A stretch of DNA of 64,000 bases from Eonycteris spelaea (GCA_003508835.1 PUFA01000313.1:558001-622000); one strand, 5' to 3'; numbered from the stretch's first letter, positions 11,878 to 24,164 are shown. Made by a program: numbers and translations. The notes: generated by a model not told the origin, from the letters alone.

Positions 11878-12052
11878 AAGTATATATACACATATATACA
11901 TAGATATATGTGTGTGTGCATATATATACACACACATATATGTATGTGTATGTGTGTATATATGTGTATATATATACATATATATATATATGTGTGTGTG
12001 TGTGTGTATATATACACACATATATACACACATACACACACACACACCTCAC
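11878..12052. repeat. Compound (TA)n/(TG)n/(CA)n microsatellite
   Basis: About 175 bp of alternating pyrimidine-purine steps, with TA, TG and CA tracts interleaved, inside the L1 3' UTR. The tracts are self-complementary. They create several spurious open frames of 70-132 codons on both strands. Confidence 0.95.
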
Positions 12053-12170
12053 ACACTCGGTTGATAGATACACAGCACAGATTGGTGGCTGCCAGAGATG
12101 GGGATATGAGGTGGAACAAATGGAACTATTTTTGTATTTTTTTTAGTTTAAATAAAGTTTTTAAAAATCC

Positions 12171-12198
12171 ATCATGGCAGTATTTGTCTTAGAGATGA
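12171..12198 (+). repeat. Target-site duplication, right copy
   Basis: Matches 9614-9641 at 25 of 28 positions and directly follows the A-rich L1 tail. Confidence 0.85.
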
Positions 12199-12484
12199 CC
12201 ATGTGACCATGCAACTCATACCACAATCTTAGAAAATATTCCCAGACCAGAGTCTAGAAGGGCGGGTTTATAGATGTATTACAAAATAATATCGACACTG
12301 GGCCACAGATTAATGAAATTGGGCTGAATAGCTGACCATCAGATTCTCATCAGACCACTTACATTCTAATTGGAAGCTGTAAATGAGGTCCAGTGACTGA
12401 GTCAGTAATTAGTGGATATCGAGTTTAAAAGTCATGTAGGTTCTTGGGTTGAGGCTTTAGTTCTGGGGTATTTGTCGAGAATTC

Positions 12485-12537
12485 ACACACACCACACACA
12501 CACACACACCACCACACACACACAGATACACACAGAA
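12485..12537. repeat. (CA)n microsatellite
   Basis: CA dinucleotides interrupted by CCA steps over about 50 bp. Confidence 0.95.
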
Positions 12538-12687
12538 AAAGATTGTCTGGATTCCAAGTTCCAATGAGTCCCTGTTCAGTTTTCTATTATTCTAAGAAAT
12601 TCTCATGTATCCTTACATCTTATATTTAACTGAGCTATTTTGATTGGATTTCTCTTCTGTTCAACTACATTTGCTCTAAGATAGCAC

Positions 12688-12900
12688 CTGTGATTTACTC
12701 ATTTATTCAATAGCATTTAGTGATCACTTATTATAGGCCTGGATTGTTGGAAACTCTGTATTAAATACGAAGATAGGCAAAATGTGGTTTCAACCAGTAA
12801 GGAAGTCAATAGTGGAGAAAAATAAACAAAATATAATTAAAATAGAATGTAGTGAGTGTTAAACTAGAGGTAGGTGCTAGGTATTATGACCTCAGCTGGC
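12688..12900 (-). mobile_element. L2 LINE 3' end, antisense
   Basis: Antisense L2 tail: 'ctcatttattcaatagcatt', 'gatcacttattataggcctg', 'caaccagtaaggaagtcaat', then 'gtgagtgttaaactagaggt'. Confidence 0.6.
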
Positions 12901-13570
12901 AAGGACTCAATATGATCCTTGAATCTGAAAGATATGCTGGAGTCAAAAATCTGGTAGAGTGCCATCAAATGAGACTTTAAACTTGAATTTGCCTTGAAGA
13001 ATACATATGTGCAAAATGAAATAGAATGTATAGACTGAGAAGAGAAGGTAACTTACGGCCAGATCCTTGAATAATTTCAGCATTTAAAGGTAAGGCACAT
13101 TGGATAAATTGACAAAGGAAATGTGAAAGATAAGGCAAAGGATAGTGTTATTCAAGCTAAAGGAAAAAAGTTTTAAGCAGGTAGATTTTCAGGTAGATTG
13201 ACCATCATTGAGAGGTTAAGAAATTCAATTTCTGAAAGTTTACATTACATTACTGACAAAGAGTTGGTTAGTGACCTTGGTTGGATGGGTTTCACTTTAG
13301 TGGTGAAAAAAAAATCAGATTGGAATGCCTTGCTCTAGTACGTGTGAAGTGAAGAACTGGAGAGTCAACAAAATGAAAAATAATTGGCTTTGAAGGTCAA
13401 TAAAGCAATAGCTGAAGGGAGAAGCGGAATCACGAGAATAACTTTTTAAAGGTACAAACACTTGCGTATATTAGAATGAGACTAAATATGTACACAAGTT
13501 CACATAGAAAATATTATTAAATGATGATGTGGCAGTTAAAGATTTTTCTTGAAAAGGTTTAGATTTACGC
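12901..13570. other. No gene or clear repeat seen
   Basis: AT-rich, possibly more degraded L2 near its start. No open frame of note. Confidence 0.4.
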
Positions 13571-13830
13571 ATTGAGATGTTTACCTTGGCTTTATTTGTA
13601 ATACCCCGAAAGAAATGAGCCCAAATATCCCAAGTGTTTTAGAATAAATAATGGAAAGTTTGAATAGTATTTCCATAGGATTTGGGTAGATTATTATGAA
13701 GCATTTAAAAATAATGTATAACAGTAACAATGATAAAAATAAAGTGGGTGAAAAATTAATCTTAAGTCAAAAACGTAAAGTGCAATGCAATATAGAAAGC
13801 ATATGAACTGTGATTCCTATTTTGTTATTC
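13571..13830 (+). mobile_element. Ancient L1 (L1M-type) 3' fragment
   Basis: Old L1 text in sense: 'ggctttatttgtaatacccc', 'gagcccaaatatcccaagtg', 'aagcatttaaaaataatgta'. Confidence 0.55.
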
Positions 13831-16061
13831 AAACACACAATAAAAAGACCAGAAAGAAATAACAAACTGTTGAAGAGTTATCTTGGATAGGGAGATTACT
13901 GGTGATTTTAATTGTCTTTTTTAACAAAACTCTTCATTTATAACCCAAATTAATAACCGTTATTTATTTTTATAGTCAGAGGAGAACAAATATTCTTATA
14001 TACCAGGCAGAGTATAGTTTATATATGTTTTAATTTTTCTAGGAGACATAAAATCATGTGCTTTTAATAGTTATACATTCTCCCATTAATTTATTATATC
14101 GTCATCAACTCTCTTTCTAAAATGTATCTTCAGCCTTACCCAAAGTGCATGCTCCAAATCTTTAAACTCTTTAATAATAGATGAACAATTAAGCTTTTCA
14201 AAGTGTGCGTGTGTGTGCACATGCACATATACATGCATGTGTGTATACCTGTGTTTAGATGATGATGAAATGTATTTCAGAACCTTTCTTAAGTGAAACA
14301 ATTTCACATCTCGTTTAATTTTTCAATCTGGTATTCAGAGACTGATATATTTAGAATCATTTTCAACGAAGCCATGGAAACTATTTAATGTTATTTCAAT
14401 TAGTGGTGAGTGTGTGGGCAAAAATGGAGCCTGTGTGACTGATTGAAACTTCTTTCTTCTTTTTTTAAAAAATGAAATCTTGAAGGGCTCCAATTTGCTG
14501 CTATTAATGATGCAAGTGAGCTTAATTTATAACTCCACTAAGAGTGAAGATTTTTTTTTTCAGTGTGAATTGCAAAAACAGTGAAAATCATGACACCAAG
14601 ATATTACCTTCCCATAGTATTCTCAAATTATTTGAGCTTCTTTTTAGAAATAATTTGAGATAAAAATCCCCAGTATTGACATTTAAAGTCGTGAGCTACT
14701 CTGAAGTGTCTTATTGTCTGCAAGTCTTTAATTTAACTTAAAGCCTCAGTGTGAATACTATCAGGATCACATGCTGTCTCTAGCACCACCTGGTCATAGA
14801 GAAAAGTCCTTTTAACCACTGGAAACTTGGAGTTGAAAGCAAGTGTTGTGTTCTACCTGCAATTGTTATCTTGCGTTCTGAATTACCCACACATTTCTCT
14901 GAAGTCCAAGGTGGCCGTCTATGGTGGGTGACCCTGAGATTGACTAGATCAGTGATCTAATGTGACAGCTTATCTTTCCATGGGGATGGTGACAGTCTAG
15001 GGATTTCCTGGCTTTCTCCTGGAGAGAGGGAGGGGAGAGTAGGGAGAGGGAGATAGAGCTCAGGATAAACTTTTACAGAATGGATTAAGGAATCAGTCAC
15101 TTAAGAGAAGGCTCAGATAATTTAGATTTAAATATTATCAAATCCAGAAAAGATAAACTATATGAATAGAGTATTGAAAAATCCACTTACTTCTAACTAT
15201 TCTATAAAATCATGGCCATTTTTACTCTTCAAAAAGGAAAACATAGCAAAACAAAGGAACAAAACTAGCAAAAGTCAATATGAAAGGTGCTATCTGAAAC
15301 CCCTTACAGAAGGCATACAGATCTGGTCCAGATGGCACAATAAGCACACACCTTCTACACTCCAAGCATATGGAAATGACCAATTAAACATGAAAAAAGG
15401 AAAACTGAAACAAAACAACAAAAAAAAGCCAATGAAAAAGCAATATAATATCTGAACCAAGAGAACAGCAACAAAACAATCTGTTAAGTTTGACCGAAGC
15501 TGCATCTCTGCTAGGCTCTCTGCAAACAGGCAAATGTAACCAGAAGTTGTATTCTTTTGTGGTATAAGGAACTAAAAGTCCTTCTGTAAAGATAGGGTAA
15601 CAGAGGAAAGTTCATTGCTAGAAACTAGTCTCTGAGTTGACACTCCCCATTTTTTTAAATTGGGAAAATGTTTGGGATATTGAGACTTAAAGGGAACTCG
15701 GTGCCTATGGAGTCAAAAATATAAAGATAGAACCCTACAAATACAATCTGACTCTTTCTGAGCTTATGGCTAATGATTAGCATTGGAAGTAAGACTAGGG
15801 TCTGAGTGGGACCTGGGGGGTGGTGGCCTGATGCAACTATACACACATGGGACCAAGATGGTTATCAGAGAGATATGTGTGTGTGGCAGAGGAGCAAGAA
15901 GGGAGAGTGAGCTAAGGATGGGGATAGCAGGGGAGGGAGAGGATGAGAAAGATAATCCCTCCCATTAAAAATAAGGCTGCAAAAAATATATGCCTTACTG
16001 TTAAAATGTACAGCCAAAACTTACCAGATTTCATTCACCAATGTCACCACAAAAAATAATA

Positions 16062-16096
<35 letters not shown>

Positions 16097-16179
16097 GCCT
16101 GCAAGCTTAAATTCTAAAACACAGTAAGAAATACATTAAGAAAGGCAGACAAAAAATCAATATTAAGAACATGTATTTA
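13831..16179. other. No gene seen; two short simple repeats
   Basis: AT-rich. Contains a (TG)n/(CA)n stretch around 14200-14252 and an (AAAT)n tract at 16057-16097. Around 15170-15480 the A-rich text may be a very old L1, but I could not align it. The 97-codon frame at 15162 and its antisense partner at 15290 have no recognisable domains. Confidence 0.45.
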
Positions 16180-17345
16180 TTATGAATGAAATCAATTTTG
16201 TGAAGCAATATAATAAAGGACTGAAATTAGTATGTTTAAAGAAAGGAAATTTACAGATCAACAATGTCATTGACCTACAAAAAATCATTAAGGTAATTTT
16301 AAAGAACAACAGGGTGTGGGAATTCGCCATATCATATCAACAACCAGTTTAAAAACATAGTCATTAAGATAGAGTGGTATTGATGGAAAGATTACAAATA
16401 GACAAGTGCAACAGAAGAGGGAGGCTAGAAACAGACCCACTACATATGGAAACTTAATATGTGAAAGAGATGACAATTCAAAGCTGTGGTGTAGAATAGA
16501 TTATGCTGGAAAATTGGTTACCCATATGGAAAGAGATAAAATTAGATTATGCGTTATACCAGGCACAAATATAAATCCAGGTGGATTTAAGAACTGGATA
16601 GGAAACTCAAAAACTTCAATGATTTTAGACTACAAAAAAGAAGTTTGGCTCACTGACTATAGTATAGGAAAGCATACATTATAAAAGACAGAATAAAGGA
16701 CTTTAAAAAGTTCTAAATCTGGCTTATAATAATAAAATTTTTTTATATCAATCCCATAAACAAAGAGGAAGGACAAACTACAGCTTTGGGGATTTTATTT
16801 GCAATAAGTATTCTTCAAAAAGAATTAATATATATAGAATTTGTGAAGATCTACCAGTAAAAGAGGAAAAATAATGTTTGGATTGTGGTACATCCATAAA
16901 ATGGAAAACTCTGCAGCTGTTAAGTAATAAAGTTGTTTTATAATTTCTCACAAGGACATATATCTAAGAAATGTCAATAGCAGAAATAAGCAAGTCTCAG
17001 AATGGTGTGTATAGTATGCTACCATTTGCATGTGTATGTGTGTGTGTGTGTATTTGAGTATCTCTACATATTGAATATATTTTAATATATGGAATCTTTA
17101 TTACAATAGCCTATCATATACTTATATACTAATAAAGATGCCATAGAAAAGAAAAAAAAAATGGTTGCCCCCTAGGGAGGAAATTGTGCAAAAATTAAAA
17201 CATCAAACAATATCAAGGGCTAGAAATGGGAAATTTCATACACTGCCAGTGAGAACATAAATTATTATAACCTAGTTTGGAGCAATTTCACAGTTTTGTA
17301 ATAAAGTTGAATATGTGCATATTCTTTGACCCAGAAATATTACTC
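16180..17345 (+). mobile_element. Ancient L1 (L1M/HAL1-type) ORF2-to-3' remnant
   Basis: Sense landmarks in L1 order: 'tggtattgatggaaagatta', 'aggctagaaacagacccact', 'ccaggtggatttaagaactg', then 'tagtatgctaccatttgcat' followed by a GT run. A further piece around 17220-17340 has 'tttcatacactgccagtgag' and 'ttctttgacccagaaatatt'. The open frame at 16406-16684 is a leftover of ORF2, not a gene. Confidence 0.65.
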
Positions 17346-17351
17346 TAAGAT

Positions 17352-17600
17352 ACAACCTAGAACTGTGTTTCTCAAAGTGTGACCCAGATTCTGCTGTGGG
17401 GGAAGTCTCTGAGATTCTTCTATCAGAGGGTCAGCAAGGGCAGTTATTTGTAATGTTACTAAGTATTTAAGCAATATTACTAAGAAATTATTCACCTTGT
17501 ATTGGCTTTTGGACTGGTAGAGTAAAATCAATGGGGGCATATCAACATGAATGAAGATAATGACACCAAAACATTTTAAAAGGCACTGTATTCATCATGG
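17352..17600 (+). mobile_element. hAT-Charlie DNA transposon remnant
   Basis: Begins 'tgtgtttctcaaagtgtgac', the classic Charlie/MER1 terminal motif. The interior includes 'gagggtcagcaagggcagtt' and a segment with alternating short AT-rich words. The 3' terminus is not clear. Confidence 0.65.
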
Positions 17601-17689
17601 TCACATGCTCACAGTGGAAAAAAAAAAGACAAAGAAAAGCAAGTTTTACCTAACAATATCTAAATGAAGCAGTACATTTAAAAGGATTA

Positions 17690-18432
17690 TTTAGGTATAG
17701 TTGGTTTACTTCTTATATTGTTTATATTAGTTTCAGATGCATGATATAGTGGTTTGACATTTTTATACCTTACGATTTGATCACTCCACTAATTCTAGTA
17801 ATATCTGACACTGAGTAAACTTATCACAATATTGTTTCACCCATCCCCTCATCCCTCCTTTACCACTAACCATCCCTGTGGTCTCTGTTACTATGGGTCT
17901 GTTTTGTTCTGTTAGTTTTGTTTTGTTTTTAGATTCTACATATAAGTGAAACCATATAGTATTTGTCTTTCTCTGCCATATTTCAATTAACATAATACCT
18001 TCGAGATCCATCCACATTGTTGCAAAAATAATATTTCATTCTTTTTATTGCTGTGTAATATTTTATTATATATATTCATTCAATTATTGATGGACACCTA
18101 GGTTGCTTCCATATCTTGGCTATTGTAAATCATGCTACAGGGAACATACGGGTGCATACATATTTTTGAATTAGTGTTATTTTTTCTTTGGCTAAATACC
18201 AAGAAGTGAAATTTCTAGGTCATATGGTATATCTATTTTTAATATTTTAAGGAATGTTCAGACCATTTTCCATAGTGGCTGCACCAGTATGCAGTCCCAC
18301 CAACAGTGCACGAGGGTTCCTTTTTCTCCATGACCTCATCAACACTTGTTATTTCTTTTCATTTAGATATTAGCCATTCTAACAGGTGTGAGGTGCTATC
18401 TTATTGTAGTTTTGATTTGCATTGATCTCTTT
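17690..18432 (-). mobile_element. L1 3' end, antisense
   Basis: Antisense 3' UTR ('ttagtttcagatgcatgat', 'ctctgttactatgggtctg') running into the antisense end of ORF2 ('gatggacacctaggttgctt', 'ccatagtggctgcaccagta', 'ggtgtgaggtgctatcttat'). It stops abruptly at the start of the GC-rich block. Confidence 0.9.
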
Positions 18433-18453
18433 ACCATTTGAGTGTCTTTCGCC

Positions 18454-18597
18454 TTCTGTAAGATGGGGATGATCACAGCACCTACTTTGTGGCATTGTTG
18501 GCAGGGCGAAATGAGAAACATGACTTTAAACCTCGTGGCACAGTGCCTGGCACAAAGGAAGGCTTCGCATATAAATGAGAGTGTCATCGTTATCACT
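18454..18597 (+). mobile_element. MIR SINE, 3' half
   Basis: 'ttctgtaagatggggatgat', 'gcacagtgcctggcacaaag' and a degraded 3' end give the sense MIR 3' half. It sits at the junction between the L1 and the GC-rich block. Confidence 0.8.
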
Positions 18598-18840
18598 AGG
18601 AAGAACCCCATTTATGCGGGGTCACTCTCCTCTTGGGAAAGCTCAGGAGCAGGTCTGCCTGGGAGGAGCAGGGAGTCTGTGTTTCATCACAGATCCTGGG
18701 CATCTTGTGGCCCTGCTGCCCGTGGTCATCGCCCTGAAGCCGTCCCCTAGTTCCTGCCTCAGTAGGGTGCTTTGGGACCCTCAGTGCCTGCTTCGTGGTT
18801 CTGCAGGTCCCTGTCAGAGCACAGGTGCAAGTCCTGGTAG

Positions 18841-19500
18841 CTAGGGCGACTGTAAAATTCTGGACACCTGGGATGGCACAGGCCGTGACCAGGCAGAACG
18901 ACACTGGCTGCAGTTCCGGGTCTGGCCGGACAGGCTCGCGGCAGCCGGACAGCGGCCCTGCCCGCAACCACCTGCGCTGCCGAGAACCCCGCCGCGTCCC
19001 CACCTCCGACTTAACGTGCAAAACCCCGTCCTCTGACCCCATCCTCACGTTCCCAGGGGCGACTTCGTGGCACACGTCAACGTCTGATTGAATCGATATG
19101 CAATCCCTCTCTCTCCATGGCAAGGCTTACGACAGGCCGTCCTCTTGGGGAGACGGCTCGCCACTGCGGGTCCGCCTGGGGCGCTCCCTTCCAGCTCTTC
19201 CCGAGTTGCAATTGAAGAGGCGCTTGCGCATGTGTGATGGTGACGCCAGCGTCGACTGGCTAAGTAGGGCACAGGCGTCGTCTGCTTTGCGTCTTCACAA
19301 TGCACACCGTGGGTGTCGCTACTTCCTGAGGAAACCGAGGCTGAGAGGATGATGCGTGTGTGTCCCCAGCGCACGAGTAGCAGGTGGCCTTGCTGGAACT
19401 CGAACCTGTGTCCATGGACTTCGGATCTGGCCCTGACTTCGTCCTTGTCACCGGGTGTCATCCAGCGTCTCCCAGGGTACTCATTCGTTTGAAATGTACA
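18841..19500. promoter_or_regulatory. Orphan CpG island
   Basis: By hand count about 52 CpG dinucleotides lie in these 660 bp. The sub-segment 18901-19020 is above 70 percent G+C and the whole is near 60 percent, so observed/expected CpG is close to 1. Everything around it is AT-rich and CpG-poor. It meets the usual CpG-island criteria. The open frames here (175 codons at 18596-19123 and 184 codons at 19045-19599, both minus strand) contain no domain I recognise and one runs through a MIR, so I do not call them genes. It could be a promoter of a non-coding transcript, a relic of a lost gene, or a region shaped by GC-biased gene conversion. Confidence 0.65.
19318..19435 (-). mobile_element. 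MIR SINE, antisense
   Basis: 'cctgaggaaaccgaggctga', then 'tgctggaactcgaacctgtg' are the antisense MIR landmarks. They lie within the CpG island and inside the 184-codon minus-strand frame, which argues against that frame being coding. Confidence 0.7.
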
Positions 19501-19714
19501 GCACAGACACTGATGGACACAAACGCTTGGCTGTCTCCGAGCCCCGCCACTACCCTCAGCTGTGACAGCCCCTGTCTGCAAACCCACGAGAAGGTACATA
19601 GGGAAAGATGACCTGGCGTGACATTCCTGATTTCTACTTCACCTGATGGGAAGAGGCAACCCTTTGGACCTTCTCTCCCTGAGCACCTGCTCTGAACGTC
19701 AGGGGCCAGCATGA

Positions 19715-19850
19715 CACCGTGTTTAAAGTCCCAGGATTTGGGGTTAGTGGAACTCGTGTTCCACTTCTAGCTCCAGCACCTCGTGCGTGTGAGTGACCCT
19801 GGAGAGTCACTTTATCTCTTGGAGTTTTGTTTCCTCACCCTTTGGTTGGG
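19715..19850 (+). mobile_element. MIR SINE
   Basis: 'aaagtcccaggatttggggt', 'gttccacttctagctccag', 'gtgtgagtgaccctggagag', 'gttttgtttcctcacccttt' follow MIR order in sense. Confidence 0.7.
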
Positions 19851-22344
19851 CAAACGTTGATGAATCTGTTGTGGTGGCCACAGGCTGTTTTATGGTGGAG
19901 ACGGGGATGAGAAATTCACGGCGCTGTGAGGGAGGCTGACAAATAAGCGACAAGAAGACAGGGGTGTGAGAAGTGCAGGAACGGGCAGTGCTCTGAGGGC
20001 ATAAGGGGGAGTCCCCCTGATCTGCGCCCTCCTTCCCCCAAGCTGCCCCTGCTTCGATGGCTTCATTCTTCCCCGTTAAAGAATATGCATAAAATGTCCT
20101 CCATCCATAAAAGCCCCTCCCACATTTCCCCTCCTCCATAGACCCCTCTGTCTACTGCCATCCGTCTCTTTGAGCCTCGACGATGCCCCACATCTCCCTT
20201 TCACGGCTCCCGCTGGTTCCTGCCACATCTCAGCATATTTCCCGCGGAGGCTGCATGTCGGATTCCGCTGTGTGCTCCTCCCAGCTCCGCGCTGGCCCGG
20301 GGAAGGAGCTCAGTACCTGATCAGGGACTTCACCTGGGCAAGTGCTCAGCAAGGGACTCTGCCGTTTCCATAAGCTCCTCTGGTGCAGGCACTAAATGCG
20401 GGGCTAGCCGGGGGCCACGTGTTTAGTGTGTTTTCCTTGCAAGTGCAACCGGATGTCTATAAGTAAGATACAGATGTCTGCGTGACTCAGATCGATTGTG
20501 GGTGGTGACCGCATGGGACTCTCTTGTCATTTGTAATCCTAGTTATCGTTCAGCCACACACCCACACTTTTTCTGATGACCAGATTGATCCTGGCAAAAA
20601 TGTAAGCATCTTCTCATGTAAGGACAAAACAAAGTCAACTGCAGAATATGGTTGAGAAACAAATCATTACTACTGAAAATCATATTTTCCTCTATCACTG
20701 CCAGGGGTTAACTGTTATTCAGCCCAGAGCCAAGCTTAGCCAGGTAAGAACCTTCCTAATTCTAAGCCCGGTTTTGGAAATCTGGGCATCTCTCTGTCCA
20801 TACGTCCCTCCTTCTCCTGGAGTCCCCCCAGCAGAGCACATGTCTCCAGGTCCTGCTCTATGACGTCCTGGCAGCTTTTGCAAATGACAGCTCTAGATTC
20901 TGATTGAACTGAAAGGGCTACACAGGAGTGTGTGAGTCACACGTGAAAGATGGATTGTGTCCCCCGTGGAAGGAACGAAACAGCTGTGTTAGAAATGGAG
21001 GACTGTGTATGTTCACCACATGCACATTGCAGCACACTGTTCTGGTGAATGTCACTGTGAAAGACGCACCGCCCCCCATTCTTCCTGTACTGAGACATGC
21101 CTGTGTTAGACATACACACTTGATAAGGGCAAATGTTCTATGAAATATAGAGCACTATACAAAAGAAAATATTATTGATGTGTATGGAAATAGCAGGAAA
21201 AGGTTGTTGATTGCATAATGATTGAAAGGCAATCTAAAACAAATTTTTCAATGCATATTAAATGTTTATGTTACTGGGGAAGTGACCTGTTTCTTTAAGC
21301 AAGGTATGTCAGACAAATATGTTGATATCTGCAAATCGCACATGCTCAAAAGAGCCATTAGTTGGGAAGAAGGAAGGAAAGCATGGGAAGGGTGAAGAGC
21401 TTTTTTCCAGGCAGAATGTGATATGCACAGTCGTGAGGTGGGCCATGTGTGGAGTGAGGGGTCATCTTTTATGCCCGAGTGGCTGTTTTGGCATTGTGAC
21501 ATTTCTGCTTGATAGTTTGATTTTCTGCAACGTATAATTTATAAAGGCTATAGGAATTGATCAGATGATTTTTTTAAATGTCAAAGTTTAATCTTTATAG
21601 GAAAAAGAATTCTTTGGTAGAAAAACATTGGTACCAGGGACAAGACATGTCAGGCCCATCACACCTTGGAGACAAAGTGTGAGCAGCAGGTCTCACTTTC
21701 TCTTTCACTGAACTGACCTTCAGATAGTGCCTTTCCGTTTAGAGTTCAGAGACCTTGAGAAAATAATTGAATGTGAAACATGAGTAAAACAGAAAGATCT
21801 TCTGAGGATAAGTACAGAGGTAAAGAAAAATGTAGGGCAAATCACAAGTCCAGTTATTTATAATTGCACTATACCGGGTTCTACATTGTCACTGATAATG
21901 TGAAAAAAACTAAAATAGGAAACCAAATATTTTGAAATATTGATAGACAAAAAACATCTGTTAATAGTAAAAGTTTTTTTTCTCCATCAACATATCTAAT
22001 ACCTGGTATTGATTTCCAGAAACTTTTCCAAAAGGATTCTTCCAACTTCTAGGCCATGAGGTAAAAAAAATAATAACAGTGCTTTTCTTCTCCCTCTGTG
22101 ATATATACACTTGAATACCTTTCGTATTGCAAGCTGATATTTCCACCCATCATGTGACATTGAAGTCCCTTTCATATTAGGCATAGTAATAAAGAATTAC
22201 ACTCCTCAGTCTTAGACATCTCAGTGGGAAAAAAAAATGTAAAAAGTTGAGCACTATAGGAGATGTCTAACTATTCAGATATCGAAGTAAATACCTGGGA
22301 AGGCATGGGCCAGAGAAATTCTCCTCAATGTGTACATGACAAAG
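19851..22344. other. No gene seen; GC-rich shoulder then AT-rich sequence
   Basis: GC-rich to about 20450, with a small CpG cluster near 20220-20310, then typical AT-rich sequence. Several 60-110 codon frames lie here on both strands. None has a recognisable domain or a coherent exon structure. Confidence 0.45.
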
Positions 22345-22440
22345 ACCATGTTTATTAGTCTTTATATTCCTGTGCCAAGCACAGTGCTTAATACAGAACA
22401 CGTGCTTTTCAAGAGTTGTTGAGTGACTGAATGGTATTTG
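22345..22440 (+). mobile_element. L2 LINE 3' end
   Basis: Sense L2 tail: 'ttcctgtgccaagcacagtg', 'cttaatacagaacacgtgct', 'agagttgttgagtgactgaa'. Confidence 0.6.
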
Positions 22441-22714
22441 TTCTATGGTTTACCTCTGTTGCAAGTCCCTGTTTCTGGACTAATCCTCCAGGTTCAGCCA
22501 AGGGCTTTGTTCTTAGAGGCCGATGGGCTCTGCTGCTTTTCATTGACGACTGAATGAGAAAGGACAAGAGGGTAGTTCAAGCCAGGAGAGCTCCACACTT
22601 CCAGTTTTCTACTCTGGGGTTGATAGCCTACAATTATATGACTTGAGTTAAGGAATCATAATATTATTAAAAGTGAGAATTATAGATCACAGCATATTTT
22701 TTAAGTTAGCACTA

Positions 22715-22840
22715 GTTATTCTCAATTCCTCATTCCATAGATGGGAAACCGAAGCCTGGAGAAGGTATGCAATTTACCCAGAGTACCAGAAAGAATATGA
22801 GATTTGAGGCCTGAAGAACCCCACTCCCTGCTGAGTTTGA
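22715..22840 (-). mobile_element. MIR SINE, antisense
   Basis: 'attccatagatgggaaaccg', 'gaagcctggagaaggtatgc', 'aatttacccagagtaccaga' mark an antisense MIR. Confidence 0.65.
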
Positions 22841-22945
22841 ATCCTATTTCACAATGTTTCATAGGTTATTTAGCTTATCTGATCCCCAATTTCCTCATTA
22901 TCAATGGGAACAATCATTGGTGCCCACCTCCTAGGATCTCCTAGG
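22841..22945 (+). mobile_element. MIR SINE, sense, adjoining an antisense MIR
   Basis: 'gaatcctatttcacaatgtt', 'tatctgatccccaatttcct', 'atcaatgggaacaatcattg' mark a sense MIR that abuts the antisense copy, giving a degraded inverted pair. Confidence 0.6.
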
Positions 22946-24164
22946 ATCGCTGTGCGTCTTGCATCTGCCAGACATTTTCTCTCTGCCCTCCAGATCCACT
23001 CTTCACCCTTCTCAACCCTGCTCTCTGTCCTGGGAGGCTGTTTCCCATGGATTATATCAGTGGGCTACTGGCCTCAGACTCATTGTATCTGGCTGATGGG
23101 GAGCCCCAAGAGAGTTGGAGGAGAGGGAGGAGAGTGAGGGCAGGGTACTTAATATCCTAGATCCCTCCCTGCTAGTCACTGGGCTGGCAGACTTTCTTGG
23201 TGGAGGTCACTGATCTCAAGGTGTCCTTTTCTTCATGATTATTGACCATTCAGGTAGACCACTCACCTGCTTTAGGTCTGAGGTGATAGCAAGTCAGTTA
23301 CAAGCCCTGCAGTGCTGCCTCTCCCTGATGGTCTCCCTGTACCCACTCTTTGTCAACTTATTCCCATTTGTGTGTACTGTTTCCTGTTTGCACTCTGATA
23401 CTATATGCTTAGGGCAAATCTGGCACATAGGAGATTCTTGGTGCATGAAATCTGTTGCTATTAGTATACTACTATAAATGGCGGAGTGATGAGGTGGAGG
23501 TGATCTTGTTGTATTTTCCAAACATACAATATCGCACAAAGACTGTGGGAAGCATCCGTCCTCCATCGTCCTCAACTATTTCCTGTCTATTGCTCTTCAG
23601 TGTTCATGTGGGAGGGAAGTGGTTGATTGACCTCTAAGAACTTGCCCTTTGTGGCCAGAGTGAAGCAAACTCTCAAGCAGATTCCATCCTATATCTGGTG
23701 CTATGTGCAACGTTTCAACCTGCCTTCTGTAGTTAAAAAATACAGGATTGTAAAGAAAATCATTGCAAACGCAGTTGAGGGTTATTATTATAACGAAATT
23801 GGTGTCAGTTTACAACCCACTTGTACGATGGCCCAGAAAAGGAACTGCAAAGGGAAGTAGGAGTCCTTGGCTCTGGGCTTGAATCTGTCCCCAACTTGCA
23901 GTGTGACATGGGAGATTCACACTTTGAGTATGTTCTTCAACCTGGTGCGATGAGAAGAATATTCTTGAAAACTAACTTCATCAAAATTGGAAAAGTTCAG
24001 TAAAAGTGAACTGTGTCCACTGATGACCTCTCATTTTTTTCTTATACATTTGAGTGCAAAATGTAAGAGAAATCACTAAAGATCCCAACAGGAGTTACTT
24101 TACAAAGTCGATTGCAATATTTTAATATAAAATCAACTTTATCCCTAAATCTTTCATTTTATCC
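22946..24164. other. No gene seen
   Basis: Mixed composition. Possible very old MIR/L2 around 23370-23460 and 23860-23960. The frames of 60-93 codons on both strands have no recognisable domains. Confidence 0.45.

Larger units (their letters stand above)
9642..12170 (+). mobile_element. 5'-truncated L1 with target-site duplications
   Basis: L1 ORF2 from the reverse-transcriptase region ('gatgcagaagtagcatttcac', 'aagatcaggaacgagcaagg', 'tatgcagatgatatcatatc') through the C-terminal domain ('ggattaaatgaaataatatt', 'agatcaagggaacagaatag', 'aaaatgggcagaaattctga') to the 3' UTR and A-rich tail at about 12160. It is interrupted by a tRNA-type SINE (about 10202-10450), carries (AAAC)n near 11235, and has a compound TA/TG microsatellite in its 3' UTR. 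Open frames such as 10950-11159 and 10939-11271 are residues of ORF2 or antisense shadows. Stops and indels show it is inactive. Confidence 0.9.

Noticed and set aside
11794..12192. 132-codon frame with long Tyr/Ile/His/Thr repeats
   Set aside because: It is translation of the TA/TG/CA microsatellite inside an L1 3' UTR.
18596..19599. Overlapping 175- and 184-codon minus-strand frames in the GC-rich block
   Set aside because: High G+C lowers stop frequency, the frames overlap, one translates through an antisense MIR, and no domain is visible.
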